A program made the translations under genes and the position numbers. From assembly GCA_006503475.1 (NCBI GenBank), contig RSEH01000065.1:62001-126000 (forward strand): 64,000 bases of DNA, in the 5' to 3' direction. Below, piece after piece: positions 18,622 through 27,355 of the stretch. Positions within the stretch are counted from its first letter, which is position 1, and the number at the start of each line of letters is the position of its first letter. The DNA is from Stentor roeselii (Eukaryota > Ciliophora > Heterotrichea > Heterotrichida > Stentoridae). The notes beneath the pieces are model-generated. The model worked only from the letters and a program-made list of their open reading frames with translations, was not told where the DNA came from and did not search any database.

Positions 18622-19554
18622 ATGGCAGAATTTCGTGAAAAAGTCATAAACCATATAAAATCCCTTCAACATCAGATCACCTCATCTCTAGAAGAACTAG
18701 AAGGTTCTCCATTCACCCACGAGTCATGGGTACGTGAAGACAATCACGGTAAAGGCCAAGTGAACATAATCCAAGACGGTCGAGTGATCGAAAAAGGTGG
18801 AGTCAACTACACAGAAATCGAGTTGCCCTTATCAAAGACCTTAGCAGCCTACATGGCAGAAAGAGGCAAAAGTATTGACTTGGCCTCTTCTTCTCTTTAC
18901 TCTCTTTTCGCAGTGGGGGTGTCTTTAGTGATCCACCCGAGGAACCCGAAAGTTCCAACGATTCACGCGAATTACAGGTACTTAGAAATCACTCAGGAAG
19001 GGGAAATGAAAGACTGGTGGTTTGCAGGAGGCACTGATTTAACTCCTTATTATTTAGATGAAGAGGATTGTAGACTTTTTCATAGGGTGCATAAAGAAGC
19101 TTGTGACTTTTTGAGTCCTGAATTTTATAAGAAGCATAAAAAAGAATGTGATGAGTATTTTTTTATTAAACATCGAAAAATGACTCGAGGTGTTGGAGGA
19201 ATTTTTTTTGATGATGTGAATGGATTTGATAGGGATCAACTTATTCAGTTTCAGAAAATGTGTGGAAATGCTTTTGTTGAGAGCTATCCTGTTATTTTTA
19301 GGAAACATTTGAATGATGAGTTTTGTAAGGAGGAGAGAAGGTGGCAGAAAATTAGAAGGGGACATTATATTGAGTTTAATATTGCTTATGATAGGGGGAC
19401 TAAGTTTGGACTTGTTACTCCTGATTCGAATATTGAAGCGATTTTAATGCCTTGTCCTTTAAAAGCCAGATGGGAGTACAAGTACAAAATCCAACCCGGT
19501 TCAGAAGAAGAAAGACTCGTTCAAGTCCTAACAACTCCTCGAGAATGGGTTTAA
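18622..19554 (+). CDS. CPOX: Oxygen-dependent coproporphyrinogen III oxidase
   Basis: A 310-residue protein matching the HemF/CPOX family from end to end. It decarboxylates coproporphyrinogen III to protoporphyrinogen IX in haem synthesis. Family blocks visible include GQVNIIQDGRVIEKGGVNYT at the start, HANYRYLEI, WWFAGGTDLTPYYLDEEDC, GVGGIFFDDVN and the closing RGTKFGLVTPDSNIEAILMP. No N-terminal targeting extension is obvious. The length is normal for the family. The TAA stop overlaps the stop codon of the convergent gene. The first 390 bases are strongly C-rich and G-poor, the next 420 the reverse, although the protein is conserved throughout. Confidence 0.96.
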   Translation: MAEFREKVINHIKSLQHQITSSLEELEGSPFTHESWVREDNHGKGQVNIIQDGRVIEKGGVNYTEIELPLSKTLAAYMAERGKSIDLASSSLYSLFAVGVSLVIHPRNPKVPTIHANYRYLEITQEGEMKDWWFAGGTDLTPYYLDEEDCRLFHRVHKEACDFLSPEFYKKHKKECDEYFFIKHRKMTRGVGGIFFDDVNGFDRDQLIQFQKMCGNAFVESYPVIFRKHLNDEFCKEERRWQKIRRGHYIEFNIAYDRGTKFGLVTPDSNIEAILMPCPLKARWEYKYKIQPGSEEERLVQVLTTPREWV

Positions 19555-20297
19555 TTACTAGTATTATTAGAAATTTCCACCAACAACTCTTCAATCTCTT
19601 CCAATTCTTCCTCAAGCGGCTCACTATCAAGCGCAGAGATCTATTTAAATCTTACACTCGCCAAAAGATACTTAAAATCTTCTCCAGTTTTCTTAAAATC
19701 CTTCAAAATTCCTTCAAATAACTCAACTGAAAGTTGATCTTCAAGACTTTTAACAGAAGATTCCCAGTAATCCGAAACTTTTTTCATCAAAAACTGAGCT
19801 TTTGCATAAAAATGAGGATTTGAAGTATTTTCTAATTCGAAAAGCATTTCTTGCAAATGATGCTTTTCTTTTAAAATTTCTCCTGATATGAAAAATTTTA
19901 ATATTTCTGAATCGTCTGGAGGAAGACAAGAAATTGCTGAGTCTAAATCGAGAAGGAGGAAATCGGAAGGCATTAAAAGAGACAGGTCGTCGAGAAGCTT
20001 TAGGATTTTTTCGGAGAAGGAGCAGAGGTACTCTGATGTTGCTTTTGAGAGGATTGGAATTGATTGGTTTTTTTGTTTTAGCTGGAGAACGAAAAGTGCA
20101 AAGTTGGTACTTAAGATGTCGCTCGATTGTTTTAGTTGTTCTTTTGTTGGGGATTTTGTCGAGTCAAGATAGAATAGATAGAGGATATCTTGAAATTGGT
20201 TGAGTTCGTAAGAAATAGGTTCAAGAGGCTCGAGATCAAGAGCTAGTAAAATTTCTTTTTGAAGTTGCATCAAAATCTCCATAAATTCATTATCCAT
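19551..20297 (-). CDS. Hypothetical helical protein, two exons
   Basis: The open frame from the ATG at 20297 would end at 19641 within GTAAGATTTAAATAG. Treating these 15 nt (19641-19655) as an intron restores an acidic C terminus that continues ISALDSEPLEEELEEIEELL to a TAA at 19551-19553. The product is then about 233 residues, all-helical by appearance, Leu/Glu-rich and without a signal peptide or a known domain. Its start codon is 19 bp from that of the divergent gene, and its stop overlaps that of coproporphyrinogen oxidase in a shared TTAA. Function unknown. Confidence 0.75.
19641..19655 (-). other. 15-nt spliceosomal intron
   Basis: GTAAGATTTAAATAG lies between codons and contains an in-frame TAG. 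It begins GTAA and ends TAG with A at position 10, exactly like the intron at 45525-45539. Fifteen-nt introns are known for Stentor. Removal extends the reading frame by 29 sensible acidic codons. Confidence 0.85.
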
Positions 20298-20316
20298 CTA
20301 TTATAATCCTTCTAAC
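20298..20316. promoter_or_regulatory. 19-bp spacer between divergent start codons
   Basis: The whole intergenic sequence is CTATTATAATCCTTCTAAC. It contains a TATAAT-like core, but no known heterotrich promoter consensus could be applied. Confidence 0.55.
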
Positions 20317-20742
20317 ATGGACCTCATCAGACTCTACCAAGGTTACCAATTAAACCGTAACCACTTTTTCGCTCCAAGCGAAACAAAGCGTAGCCAAAAC
20401 CTCCGACCCTTGAAACCCAAAAGACCAAAAGACTCAGGCCTATTAAAACGACTGGTAACTTCAAAGCCCCTTAGAAGAAGAGCAGAAAGTCCAGAAAAGT
20501 CGAATTTAATAACACCCTCCACCTTATCCTTCCACTTAAACCGCCTTTCCTCAACGCCGATTCCTCGAAAATCCACAAATTCCGCAGGAATCCAAACAAT
20601 AAAAGCAAGTCCAACCCTTCGTCAAGTGCATTTAAAGATAAATCTATTTAAAGACTCCTTCGACATGCAAGACTCTTCAAATGAAAACATTTTGTTTTCA
20701 AGAGTTTCCTTCGAGTCTCTTTCAAGTTCCTCACACAAGTGA
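20317..20742 (+). CDS. Hypothetical basic protein
   Basis: A 141-residue frame from ATG to TGA. It is rich in Arg, Lys, Ser and Pro (NLRPLKPKRPKDSGLLKRL) and probably disordered, with a more hydrophobic stretch near the end (LHLKINLFKDSF-like). No family is recognised. It is divergent from the preceding gene across 19 bp; the RING-CH gene starts 28 bp after its stop. If TGA were read as Trp it would extend by seven codons, but nothing else in the window supports that code. Confidence 0.6.
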   Translation: MDLIRLYQGYQLNRNHFFAPSETKRSQNLRPLKPKRPKDSGLLKRLVTSKPLRRRAESPEKSNLITPSTLSFHLNRLSSTPIPRKSTNSAGIQTIKASPTLRQVHLKINLFKDSFDMQDSSNENILFSRVSFESLSSSSHK

Positions 20743-20770
20743 TATGAAGATGACTATAAATAAACTATAA

Positions 20771-21613
20771 ATGGAAAAGACTTTAACTACAAAAGTAGCG
20801 ATAGAAATTCAATCAATTCCTAAAATTTCAATATCAAAAAATGAAGACTTGCAATGTCGGATCTGTTTCGAGTCAGAAAAAGGAAAAAACCGGCTGATTA
20901 GTCCTTGCAAATGTTCAGGGTCGATGAAATATGTGCATGAAGAATGTTTGAAACTGTGGATTTTATCTTCTAACATGGACGTTAAATCCAGTTCTTGTGA
21001 ACTATGCCGAGAACTCTTTTTAATGCATGTTCAACTATCCCGGGTATGCTCATTAAAAAACTTCAACCAAGAATGTTTCAATATTTTCATCTTCCCCGTG
21101 GTCATCATCATAATCGGAACGATTTTCGCAATAGTTTTACTTTACCTAGTCCGAGGTCTACAAGAAAAATCTCTTCAAAACGAAGAAAAAGCTTATTTTT
21201 CCTTAGTAATCTTCGCATGCAGTGCAATAATGACAACTTTATTTTTTATTTTCATCAAAACAATCTGCCGAGGTTGTTGTGTGATTAAAATGAAAACCTG
21301 GCACATTCAAAACCTTCCAGAAAAACCTTTAGACGAGACTTTCGAAGTGAATCACACAACAGAAATAAACGCGCAGTCTGAAAACAGGTCACAAAATGAA
21401 ATAACTACAAAGTCAGAAATAATCCTTCCTGTTCCCCATGCGCGATATCGAGGTCACAACGTGATAGTCCCAGCGATCAGTCCAGAAACAATCGCGCGGG
21501 TTAACCGAGAAGCTGCTGTGATTTCCAGACAACAGTCACATCGCTCTGGAAATAACACTTCCAGACGTCAGGACTTTTCCGAGTCAAGACCTGCTCAGTC
21601 CTCACGAGAGTGA
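20771..21613 (+). CDS. RING-CH (MARCH-type) membrane E3 ubiquitin ligase
   Basis: A 280-residue protein. A RING-CH finger lies at about residues 28-80: CRICFES, then CKCSGSMKYVHEECLKLW, then CELCRELF, giving the C4HC3 pattern of MARCH ligases. Two hydrophobic helices follow, near 110-133 (IFPVVIIIIGTIFAIVLLYL) and 145-170, after which comes a long polar tail. Proteins of this build sit in endomembranes and ubiquitinate membrane cargo. Substrates cannot be inferred. The C-terminal tail is Arg/Ser-rich and probably unstructured. The stop codon is TGA. Confidence 0.9.
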   Translation: MEKTLTTKVAIEIQSIPKISISKNEDLQCRICFESEKGKNRLISPCKCSGSMKYVHEECLKLWILSSNMDVKSSSCELCRELFLMHVQLSRVCSLKNFNQECFNIFIFPVVIIIIGTIFAIVLLYLVRGLQEKSLQNEEKAYFSLVIFACSAIMTTLFFIFIKTICRGCCVIKMKTWHIQNLPEKPLDETFEVNHTTEINAQSENRSQNEITTKSEIILPVPHARYRGHNVIVPAISPETIARVNREAAVISRQQSHRSGNNTSRRQDFSESRPAQSSRE

Positions 21614-21692
21614 TTTTTACTTGATTTAAATTCTGGAAAAACTCGTTAATCGAGGCTTCGTGAAGGTTATAATTTTTCATCTGGTATAATAA

Positions 21693-22796
21693 ATGGACCC
21701 AGGACAAACTCGTAGTCAAAGCGCTCCAACTGACTTACTTGTGAAAGATAAAACTGAAGCTTTAGCAGAAACTAATGAAGAAGTGATTTCTAAGAAAATC
21801 TCGAAATATGATGTGTTGAAAGTAAGAGTTTGGCTTGAAGATCATTTTTTCATCTTTTCTCGTTTCTTGGTCAGTCGCATCTTGACACTTAATAAAGTCC
21901 CTCCGAAGGACTCCATTCGAATCGCGATGGACTTGAAGAAACTTTTGGTGGAAGAAGAGAAGTTTGAGGTTAAACAGTCTGAAATGGAAAATTACTTGTT
22001 TCAGATCATGAGAGCTTATAATTATGGAGAGTCTTTTGTGAGAAGGTATCAGATGGTCAGTAGTTTTTATGCGCAAAGGGCTCCGCTTTTGATACTTGTC
22101 GCTGGACCTCCTGTTTGTGGAAAGTCGACTCTTGTTACTCAACTTGCTGATAGGGTCAATGTTGCTAATGTCCTGCAGACTAGTATTGTTACGTCTGTGA
22201 TGAAGAATATTTTAAATGATAGGAATACAAAACCTTTTTGGGGGTACTCTGAAAGTGAACAGTCAGGAATTTTGAACTATGAAAGCCAGGTTGTTAGGAA
22301 AGGAGTTCATACTGATATTTTAAAGTGTCTTCAGGAGGGAAAGTCTTTGATTATTGAAGGGTATGAACTTGACCCTATGCTTTACTTGCATCATCATGAA
22401 GATGCACCCAGGAAATTTAGGATTACTTTACCTGATAGTGAAGATTTGGAAGCTAGGAAATTGAAAAAACAACTTGATGATATGGATCAGGCTAATGCTG
22501 TTATTGTTCCTTTTCTACTTACGATTTCAGAAAAAGAACACGCTTATATAATCGAAAATTGGTTAATGTCCGTGTTACCCTCAGACATCCAAAACGAGGT
22601 TCAAGCCCTAGGAAAATTCCAAAAGCAACTAAAACACCTTCTAAAATGTTTCCAGCGAGTCCAGCAGAACCTTCTAGAATACAACGACATTTTGACAGTG
22701 ATTCCAATTAACACCCAGCACATAGACGAGACCCTAAACACGATGCACAACGTGATCCTTGCTCGGATAGAGGCATCATTTATAAATAAGCACTAG
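21693..22796 (+). CDS. 2-phosphoglycerate kinase-like P-loop protein (LPA1-type)
   Basis: A 367-residue protein. Residues about 40-110 resemble the ATP-cone-like N-terminal region of archaeal 2-phosphoglycerate kinases and plant LPA1 (FSRFLVSRILTLNKVPPKDS). A Walker A motif AGPPVCGKST lies near residue 135-144, followed by a nucleotide-kinase-like core with LIIEGYELDPMLYLH. Plant LPA1 proteins affect phytate levels; archaeal relatives phosphorylate 2-phosphoglycerate. Which substrate applies here is unknown. The last 300 bases are C-rich while the rest of the gene is G-rich. PEX11 begins 11 bp downstream. Confidence 0.78.
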   Translation: MDPGQTRSQSAPTDLLVKDKTEALAETNEEVISKKISKYDVLKVRVWLEDHFFIFSRFLVSRILTLNKVPPKDSIRIAMDLKKLLVEEEKFEVKQSEMENYLFQIMRAYNYGESFVRRYQMVSSFYAQRAPLLILVAGPPVCGKSTLVTQLADRVNVANVLQTSIVTSVMKNILNDRNTKPFWGYSESEQSGILNYESQVVRKGVHTDILKCLQEGKSLIIEGYELDPMLYLHHHEDAPRKFRITLPDSEDLEARKLKKQLDDMDQANAVIVPFLLTISEKEHAYIIENWLMSVLPSDIQNEVQALGKFQKQLKHLLKCFQRVQQNLLEYNDILTVIPINTQHIDETLNTMHNVILARIEASFINKH

Positions 22797-22807
22797 GTTT
22801 CTAATAA

Positions 22808-23701
22808 ATGAAAAGGTCTTACAGCTTCCAAGAGCTTCCTCGGCTCTTCAGTCAAATGGCGCCTGCAGGTCTTCTTGTAAGCGTGACGACCAACTCAATA
22901 AGCAACTTGATAAAAACCACCCGAGGAAAGGAAAAGCTTCTGGCATTATTTCAGTACTCCGCCGAGCTCTTTAAACTTACAATGCTCGACTATATCAATC
23001 GAAAAGAGTTAAAACAACACCCAATCCACCTGATAAACTCAATCCAAATCGAGAAGTCTATGAAAAACGGAAGAAAACTTATGAGAATTTTAATGTTTTT
23101 AGATGATTTCGCTTATATTGATAAAAGTTGCAGAAATTGGAAAGATTTCGATTTTTTAGAAGTTCTTCAAATTATGCTTAATTGTTCGAATATTGTTTAT
23201 TATTTACTTGATAATTTGGTTTGGTGCTCTGATATTGGAATTATTTCGAAAGTAATCGCTTATGCAAGTATCAAGTGGAAGGATACTAAAGATTTGAGTA
23301 GTCTTGCAAGGGCTTTTCTTGGACTTGTCATCAGTCTTGTCGCCGCTGGAAGGGCCTGGGAGAAGATTAAAGAATATCGGGCTTTTTTAGATGAGAAACT
23401 TGAGAAAAAAATCAATAAAAACTCGAAAAAGGTCATGAAAATTGAAAGTCTTATCAATGCTCGACGTGAGTATAGGTTTAAAATGATTGAGGTGGTCAAT
23501 ATGATTTTAAGACTTGTTATGATTGGACATGCTCTTGGGTTTCCTATTGTTAAACATACTAGTAAGGTTTTTATTGCGGCTTGTGGAATTTTAGCTACTT
23601 GTTTATCGATTTTTAATGTTTTGATTGGAGAGCAGGTTGTTACCATACAGGCTAAGCCTAAAGTCGGTTTGAAGACAAGTGATAACTCGAATGAAGAATA
23701 A
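22808..23701 (+). CDS. PEX11: Peroxin-11 family peroxisome membrane protein
   Basis: A 297-residue protein. It shows the PEX11 layout: TTRGKEKLLALFQYSAELF near residues 37-55, the SMKNGRKLMRILMFLDDF helix, the family-typical YYLLDNLVWCSDIGII near 138-153, and hydrophobic helices towards the C terminus (MILRLVMIGHALGFPIV and ACGILATCLSIFNVLIG). PEX11 proteins shape and elongate the peroxisomal membrane before division. The first 240 bases are C-rich and the rest G-rich. The next gene starts 5 bp after the stop. Confidence 0.85.
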   Translation: MKRSYSFQELPRLFSQMAPAGLLVSVTTNSISNLIKTTRGKEKLLALFQYSAELFKLTMLDYINRKELKQHPIHLINSIQIEKSMKNGRKLMRILMFLDDFAYIDKSCRNWKDFDFLEVLQIMLNCSNIVYYLLDNLVWCSDIGIISKVIAYASIKWKDTKDLSSLARAFLGLVISLVAAGRAWEKIKEYRAFLDEKLEKKINKNSKKVMKIESLINARREYRFKMIEVVNMILRLVMIGHALGFPIVKHTSKVFIAACGILATCLSIFNVLIGEQVVTIQAKPKVGLKTSDNSNEE

Positions 23702-23706
23702 TTTAA

Positions 23707-24345
23707 ATGGAAAACAATTCAGAACTATTTTACCAACTTGCTGCTGAAAAAACGATGAGAAATCGACTTGAAGAAGAACTTTCCAAAATGCAAAGTTTAA
23801 TAATTGTACTTGAAGGACAGTTAAAAAGTCGTAGTAGTGAAGTCTCTTATCTAAAAGTAGAACTTGAAAAATCAAATTCAGAATTACAGCAGCAAAGTCA
23901 AATCTTTAGAAATGATGTTAAAATCTTACAGGAAGAAAATGAGAAATTAAAAGAAAATTTAAAACAATTGAGGTCTGAATATTTCAGAGCTAGTGATCAA
24001 GATATTCAGAAAACTACTAAAATTGATGAACTTTATGGAAGTATTTCAGAGTTTCAAGATGATATAAGAGGACTTACTATACATATTGGAGGGTTGCAAA
24101 GGGAAATTGAACAGTTGAATGAGGAAAATAGAAGACTGGTTAATAGACTTGGAGTGAAAAAGGAAAGTAAGTTTGTGCAGGCTGATCCTTCACCTCTAAC
24201 ATCATCTATAGGTAGAGTTAAAAGTCCTTCAACGCACTCAACCAACATTCTATCTCTAACAAGAACCAAGTCCCAAATCCTTTCTCTCCAAAAAGAAAAG
24301 CAACGTCTAGACATGCAGATCCATCTCTTATCCAAATTTGCCTAA
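23707..24345 (+). CDS. Coiled-coil protein
   Basis: A 212-residue frame, 5 bp after the PEX11 stop. Residues 15-150 form a long predicted coiled coil with heptads of Leu and Ile and alternating charge (LEEELSKMQSLIIVLEGQL). The C-terminal part is Ser/Thr-rich, followed by a short second helix. No family is recognised. A second ATG 16 codons in would give a 53-bp spacer to PEX11; either start leaves the coiled coil intact. Confidence 0.7.
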   Translation: MENNSELFYQLAAEKTMRNRLEEELSKMQSLIIVLEGQLKSRSSEVSYLKVELEKSNSELQQQSQIFRNDVKILQEENEKLKENLKQLRSEYFRASDQDIQKTTKIDELYGSISEFQDDIRGLTIHIGGLQREIEQLNEENRRLVNRLGVKKESKFVQADPSPLTSSIGRVKSPSTHSTNILSLTRTKSQILSLQKEKQRLDMQIHLLSKFA

Positions 24346-24377
24346 AATTACGCCAATCCCTTAATGGCCAATAATAT

Positions 24378-25304
24378 ATGTCAGAGTACGTGAGTGCCGA
24401 AATCGCCGTAAACGTCGGAGAACTTCCAAACACTCCAGGTTTCAAGGTCTCAACCCGACTAGGCCTGGGAGCAGAGAACTCCGGAAACATCAGAAACACT
24501 TTCAGAGACAAGACAGCCAAAGACCTTGACGACCTGACTCTCTACCTGATAGTCGTTGCTAAGTCAGAAGAAGGAGCCGCTAACTTGCTGGAAGTGATAC
24601 AAAAACTCATCGCTAAACTTTTGTCTGATGAAGAGTTACAAGGACAGCTTCCTAGACTCAGAGAACTTATTGCTCGCAGTGATAGTGATGACTTTGAAGG
24701 CGCTCCGAAGTTTGTGGTGACTCCTTCAGTGCACAATAACCATGTCATTGTCCAGTTCAGGCCTATTGAACAAATGAGAGAACAACTTTCTGCTCAACTC
24801 GAAATGGTCACCGGCCTTGCCGGTGACGTCTTTGAACGCAAACAAGAAATTTACTTTGAGTTCGACCTAGGAAGGACTTTTGGAGATGTGGTTCACTCTG
24901 ATCATGCCTTGGTGGATCTTTTTGAATCAGTTTGCTTCAAACTTTGGATTCATCTTCATCCCCAGCTTTTCAATGATCTTGTTAATCTGGCGGAAAATCT
25001 TGGAGCACCTGAAACTGTTGGAATGATTTTGAAAAGTGCTAATTTGTTCAATAATGCAAACTTGACTCTTAATTTCAAGTCTGCTACTGAATTAGACTCG
25101 AACCTCAAGCAGGCCTTTGAAGGACCTAATAAGAGATTCCATGAAAATGTTTTACAGAAGAATGTTCCTGATGGGGTGAAGAGGTTCTTCAAGCATTTTG
25201 CTGATAATGGAACTGGAAATGTCCATTTGTTCGCTGGACATCCTAATATCGCCTTGTTTGTTGACTTGCATTTACCGGGAGTATCGCAGTTTCTGTCGGA
25301 GTAG
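24378..25304 (+). CDS. Hypothetical globular protein, unusually GC-rich codons
   Basis: A 308-residue frame from ATG to TAG, 32 bp after the previous stop. The composition is balanced, without low complexity, coiled coil or membrane segments, so a folded protein is likely. Notable stretches are the N-terminal strand-rich block AEIAVNVGELPNTPGFKVST, the middle HNNHVIVQFRPIEQMREQL, and LFESVCFKLWIHLHPQLFND. Codons are richer in G and C than in most neighbours, as often seen for abundantly expressed genes. No family is recognised. Confidence 0.75.
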   Translation: MSEYVSAEIAVNVGELPNTPGFKVSTRLGLGAENSGNIRNTFRDKTAKDLDDLTLYLIVVAKSEEGAANLLEVIQKLIAKLLSDEELQGQLPRLRELIARSDSDDFEGAPKFVVTPSVHNNHVIVQFRPIEQMREQLSAQLEMVTGLAGDVFERKQEIYFEFDLGRTFGDVVHSDHALVDLFESVCFKLWIHLHPQLFNDLVNLAENLGAPETVGMILKSANLFNNANLTLNFKSATELDSNLKQAFEGPNKRFHENVLQKNVPDGVKRFFKHFADNGTGNVHLFAGHPNIALFVDLHLPGVSQFLSE

Positions 25305-25340
25305 TTAGATAATGATTAGCTTGATGGAGGATGAGGGTTT

Positions 25341-25476
25341 GGGTGTTATTTTTTTGGCCAGGGTGTTATTTTTATGGAGTTTTTATCAGGGTGTTATTGG
25401 TTAGGGTGTTATTTTTTTTAGTTTGATTATTGATAGTGTTATTTTCTTTAAATGTTTTATTGATCAGGGTGTTATT
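25341..25476. repeat. Six dispersed copies of a telomere-like GGGTGTTATT motif
   Basis: GGGTGTTATT occurs at 25341, 25361, 25389, 25404 and 25467, and a degenerate copy AGTGTTATT at 25435. Spacing is irregular (15-32 bp). The fourth copy reads TTAGGGTGTTA, an 11-nt match to the G strand of the heterotrich telomere repeat (TGTTAGGG, as I recall it for Stentor and Blepharisma). The array sits between two convergent genes, and the last copy overlaps the stop codon of the minus-strand gene. Confidence 0.75.
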
Positions 25477-25990
25477 TTACTTTGAAATTATCGGAATTTA
25501 TTTCTTTTGCAGCTAGTTTGTATACTTGCCGCTTGATAAACTCTTTTCTCTCGATTTCTTCTACTTGCTTCCGAAGTTCGCAATTTTCCTGCAAAAGATC
25601 TTCGCTGCTACCTAAAGCTTTAATCTCTTCGTAAGTGTTGAAATATTTCAGTTTTGAAATCAAGGACGGATCGACTTTAAAAGAACTATTCGAGCGCTTC
25701 TTTGGAGATTTTGAATTTTTTAGTTTAGAGATCTGGAGACTTATAACTTCTGATTTTTTTTGAACTTTTGATTGAGGAATTGATGAAAGCTGCTCTTTTC
25801 GACTCAGATGAAGAAGATTTTTGAAAATGAAAGTAGAAAGTGTGGCTTCTTCCTTCGTTTCTGTTAATATTGACTGGACTTCTCTTGATGAGAATTTTGC
25901 TGTGTTTTTCAAATCTTTGGTTTCACAGATAGAGTCTACGTCGATCGAAGAAAATTTTGAAGAGTAAAGAGATTGAATGAATTGCGACAT
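25472..25990 (-). CDS. Hypothetical Ser/Lys-rich protein with short coiled coil
   Basis: A 172-residue frame. The N-terminal two thirds are Ser/Lys-rich and look disordered; residues about 128-165 form a short coiled coil (LQENCELRKQVEEIERKEFI). No family is recognised. The stop codon lies inside the last copy of the telomere-like repeat, so the end of the protein may have been set by the repeat. The start is 27 bp from the 3' end of the first zinc-finger gene, which lies on the same strand. Confidence 0.6.
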   Translation of the reverse strand: MSQFIQSLYSSKFSSIDVDSICETKDLKNTAKFSSREVQSILTETKEEATLSTFIFKNLLHLSRKEQLSSIPQSKVQKKSEVISLQISKLKNSKSPKKRSNSSFKVDPSLISKLKYFNTYEEIKALGSSEDLLQENCELRKQVEEIERKEFIKRQVYKLAAKEINSDNFKVK

Positions 25991-26017
25991 TAATGGTTTT
26001 ATGATGATGTTACTAAA

Positions 26018-27016
26018 CTAGTTTAATATTGAATCTTCATACTGGCAATTAAAGCAGTATCTATATTGAGCTATGCTTCCAGCTATTTCAGAGCAGTTGG
26101 GGCATTCAAAAAATATATACTTTATACCTTCGAAGTAAGAACTACAGCAGAGCACAAGTCTCCTAATATGTGAAGAATTTTTATACAAACTAAAAATATC
26201 TTCAATTAAACTAATATCAAATGGATAAATGTACTTAATACAGCATTTTTCTGGACATCTGAAGCAACAATCTTTTGAATAAATTTCTTTAAAGTTTTTT
26301 TCTAATAAAATACCTATAAATTGTTTCAAATCTTCTCTAAAACACATAACAATACAACCAAAGCAAAAAATATGTCCACACTCAAGTTTTTGTCCTGATC
26401 CGCCTCCACAAGTTTGACAACAATTCAAAGTTTGCAAATTTTTCTGATGAACTTTCGAGACATCATTCCTAATTGGTTCAATAACTTCTCTTGAAACATT
26501 TCTATCATCCTGACTCAGTGATTCTCGAATCATATCGCAATCAGCACAACGATTTTTCGATGAAACTAGCCGAACACAATCTCTGCAATAAATATGAGAC
26601 CTACAGTCTCTTTTAAAGAATCTTTCATTATCTTCAAGGATAACTGAGCATTCTCTACAACTTTTACTTAAAATTTCTCTGCATATCTTGCAAGGAACAT
26701 GAGAATTTATTTCTCTTGAGGGGTATGCTGCAGAAAGACAAGAAAAACATATTCTATGGTCATGACAAATAGAAATATAGTCTGGTTTTATCTCTCGACA
26801 AAATATGCAGCTTCTAAGGAACTTTTTAGCGTAACCCTCTATTGCAGATGGTCTTCTGTTGTAATGGTTTTCACATAATCTGCAATTTGATATAGATTCT
26901 TTTCTTGCTTTTAATATAGACCGGCACTTCAGGCAGTAATAGTGATCAAAGCATTTCTTACCCTTGATCAAGGATTCTTTATTGAAGTTGAACTTGCATC
27001 GGTTGCAGAAGAACAT
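26018..27016 (-). CDS. Array zinc-finger protein 1 (RING-like, unrecognised family)
   Basis: A 332-residue Cys/His-rich protein, the shortest member of the six-gene array. The N-terminal half holds several treble-clef-like clusters: CNRCKFNFNKES, then HYYCLKCRSIL, CRLCENHY, CIFCREIK with HRICFSCLSA, CKICREIL, CRECSVIL and HIYCRDCVRLV. A short linker leads to a C-terminal module: CQTCGGGSGQKLECGHIFCF, a 40-residue spacer, then FRCPEKC, IKYIYPFD, and a closing zinc-ribbon-like FECPNCSEIAGS ... CFNCQ. The H-x2-C-x2-C pattern followed by CP-x2-C recalls RING1 of RBR ubiquitin ligases. Ligase activity is inferred, not shown. Confidence 0.8.
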   Translation of the reverse strand: MFFCNRCKFNFNKESLIKGKKCFDHYYCLKCRSILKARKESISNCRLCENHYNRRPSAIEGYAKKFLRSCIFCREIKPDYISICHDHRICFSCLSAAYPSREINSHVPCKICREILSKSCRECSVILEDNERFFKRDCRSHIYCRDCVRLVSSKNRCADCDMIRESLSQDDRNVSREVIEPIRNDVSKVHQKNLQTLNCCQTCGGGSGQKLECGHIFCFGCIVMCFREDLKQFIGILLEKNFKEIYSKDCCFRCPEKCCIKYIYPFDISLIEDIFSLYKNSSHIRRLVLCCSSYFEGIKYIFFECPNCSEIAGSIAQYRYCFNCQYEDSILN

Positions 27017-27355
27017 TTTTTAATGGTTTATAGAATTACTTGATCTAGCAGATTCGATAGAGAAAAAAGATTTGAAAGAATTTGAATAAAGATTGGTTTT
27101 TTTAATTTAAACTCTGGATGAATTTATTTATGATGAATTGTTTATAAAGATCACTGCTGTTTAAGTATGTGAATTATTGGTAGATATGTTTTAAATCATA
27201 AAAGTTTCAGATCAATCTAATTAGGTAAGATTATTTAATATAGACTTCTTTATAAATTTTTTTTATCTTGATGTAATTTTTGTGGGTTTTTCTAAAGTTG
27301 AACGATTGCTAAAGTTTGATTTGATGATTAAACCTATCTTAACTATCCTATCTAA
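27017..27355. other. Spacer between array genes 1 and 2
   Basis: These 339 bp are AT-rich, upstream of array gene 1 and downstream of array gene 2. No gene, repeat or recognisable site was seen. Confidence 0.5.

Noticed and set aside
25341-25476. CRISPR-like array
   Set aside because: Units are too short and irregularly spaced, spacers are not uniform, and the setting is eukaryotic.
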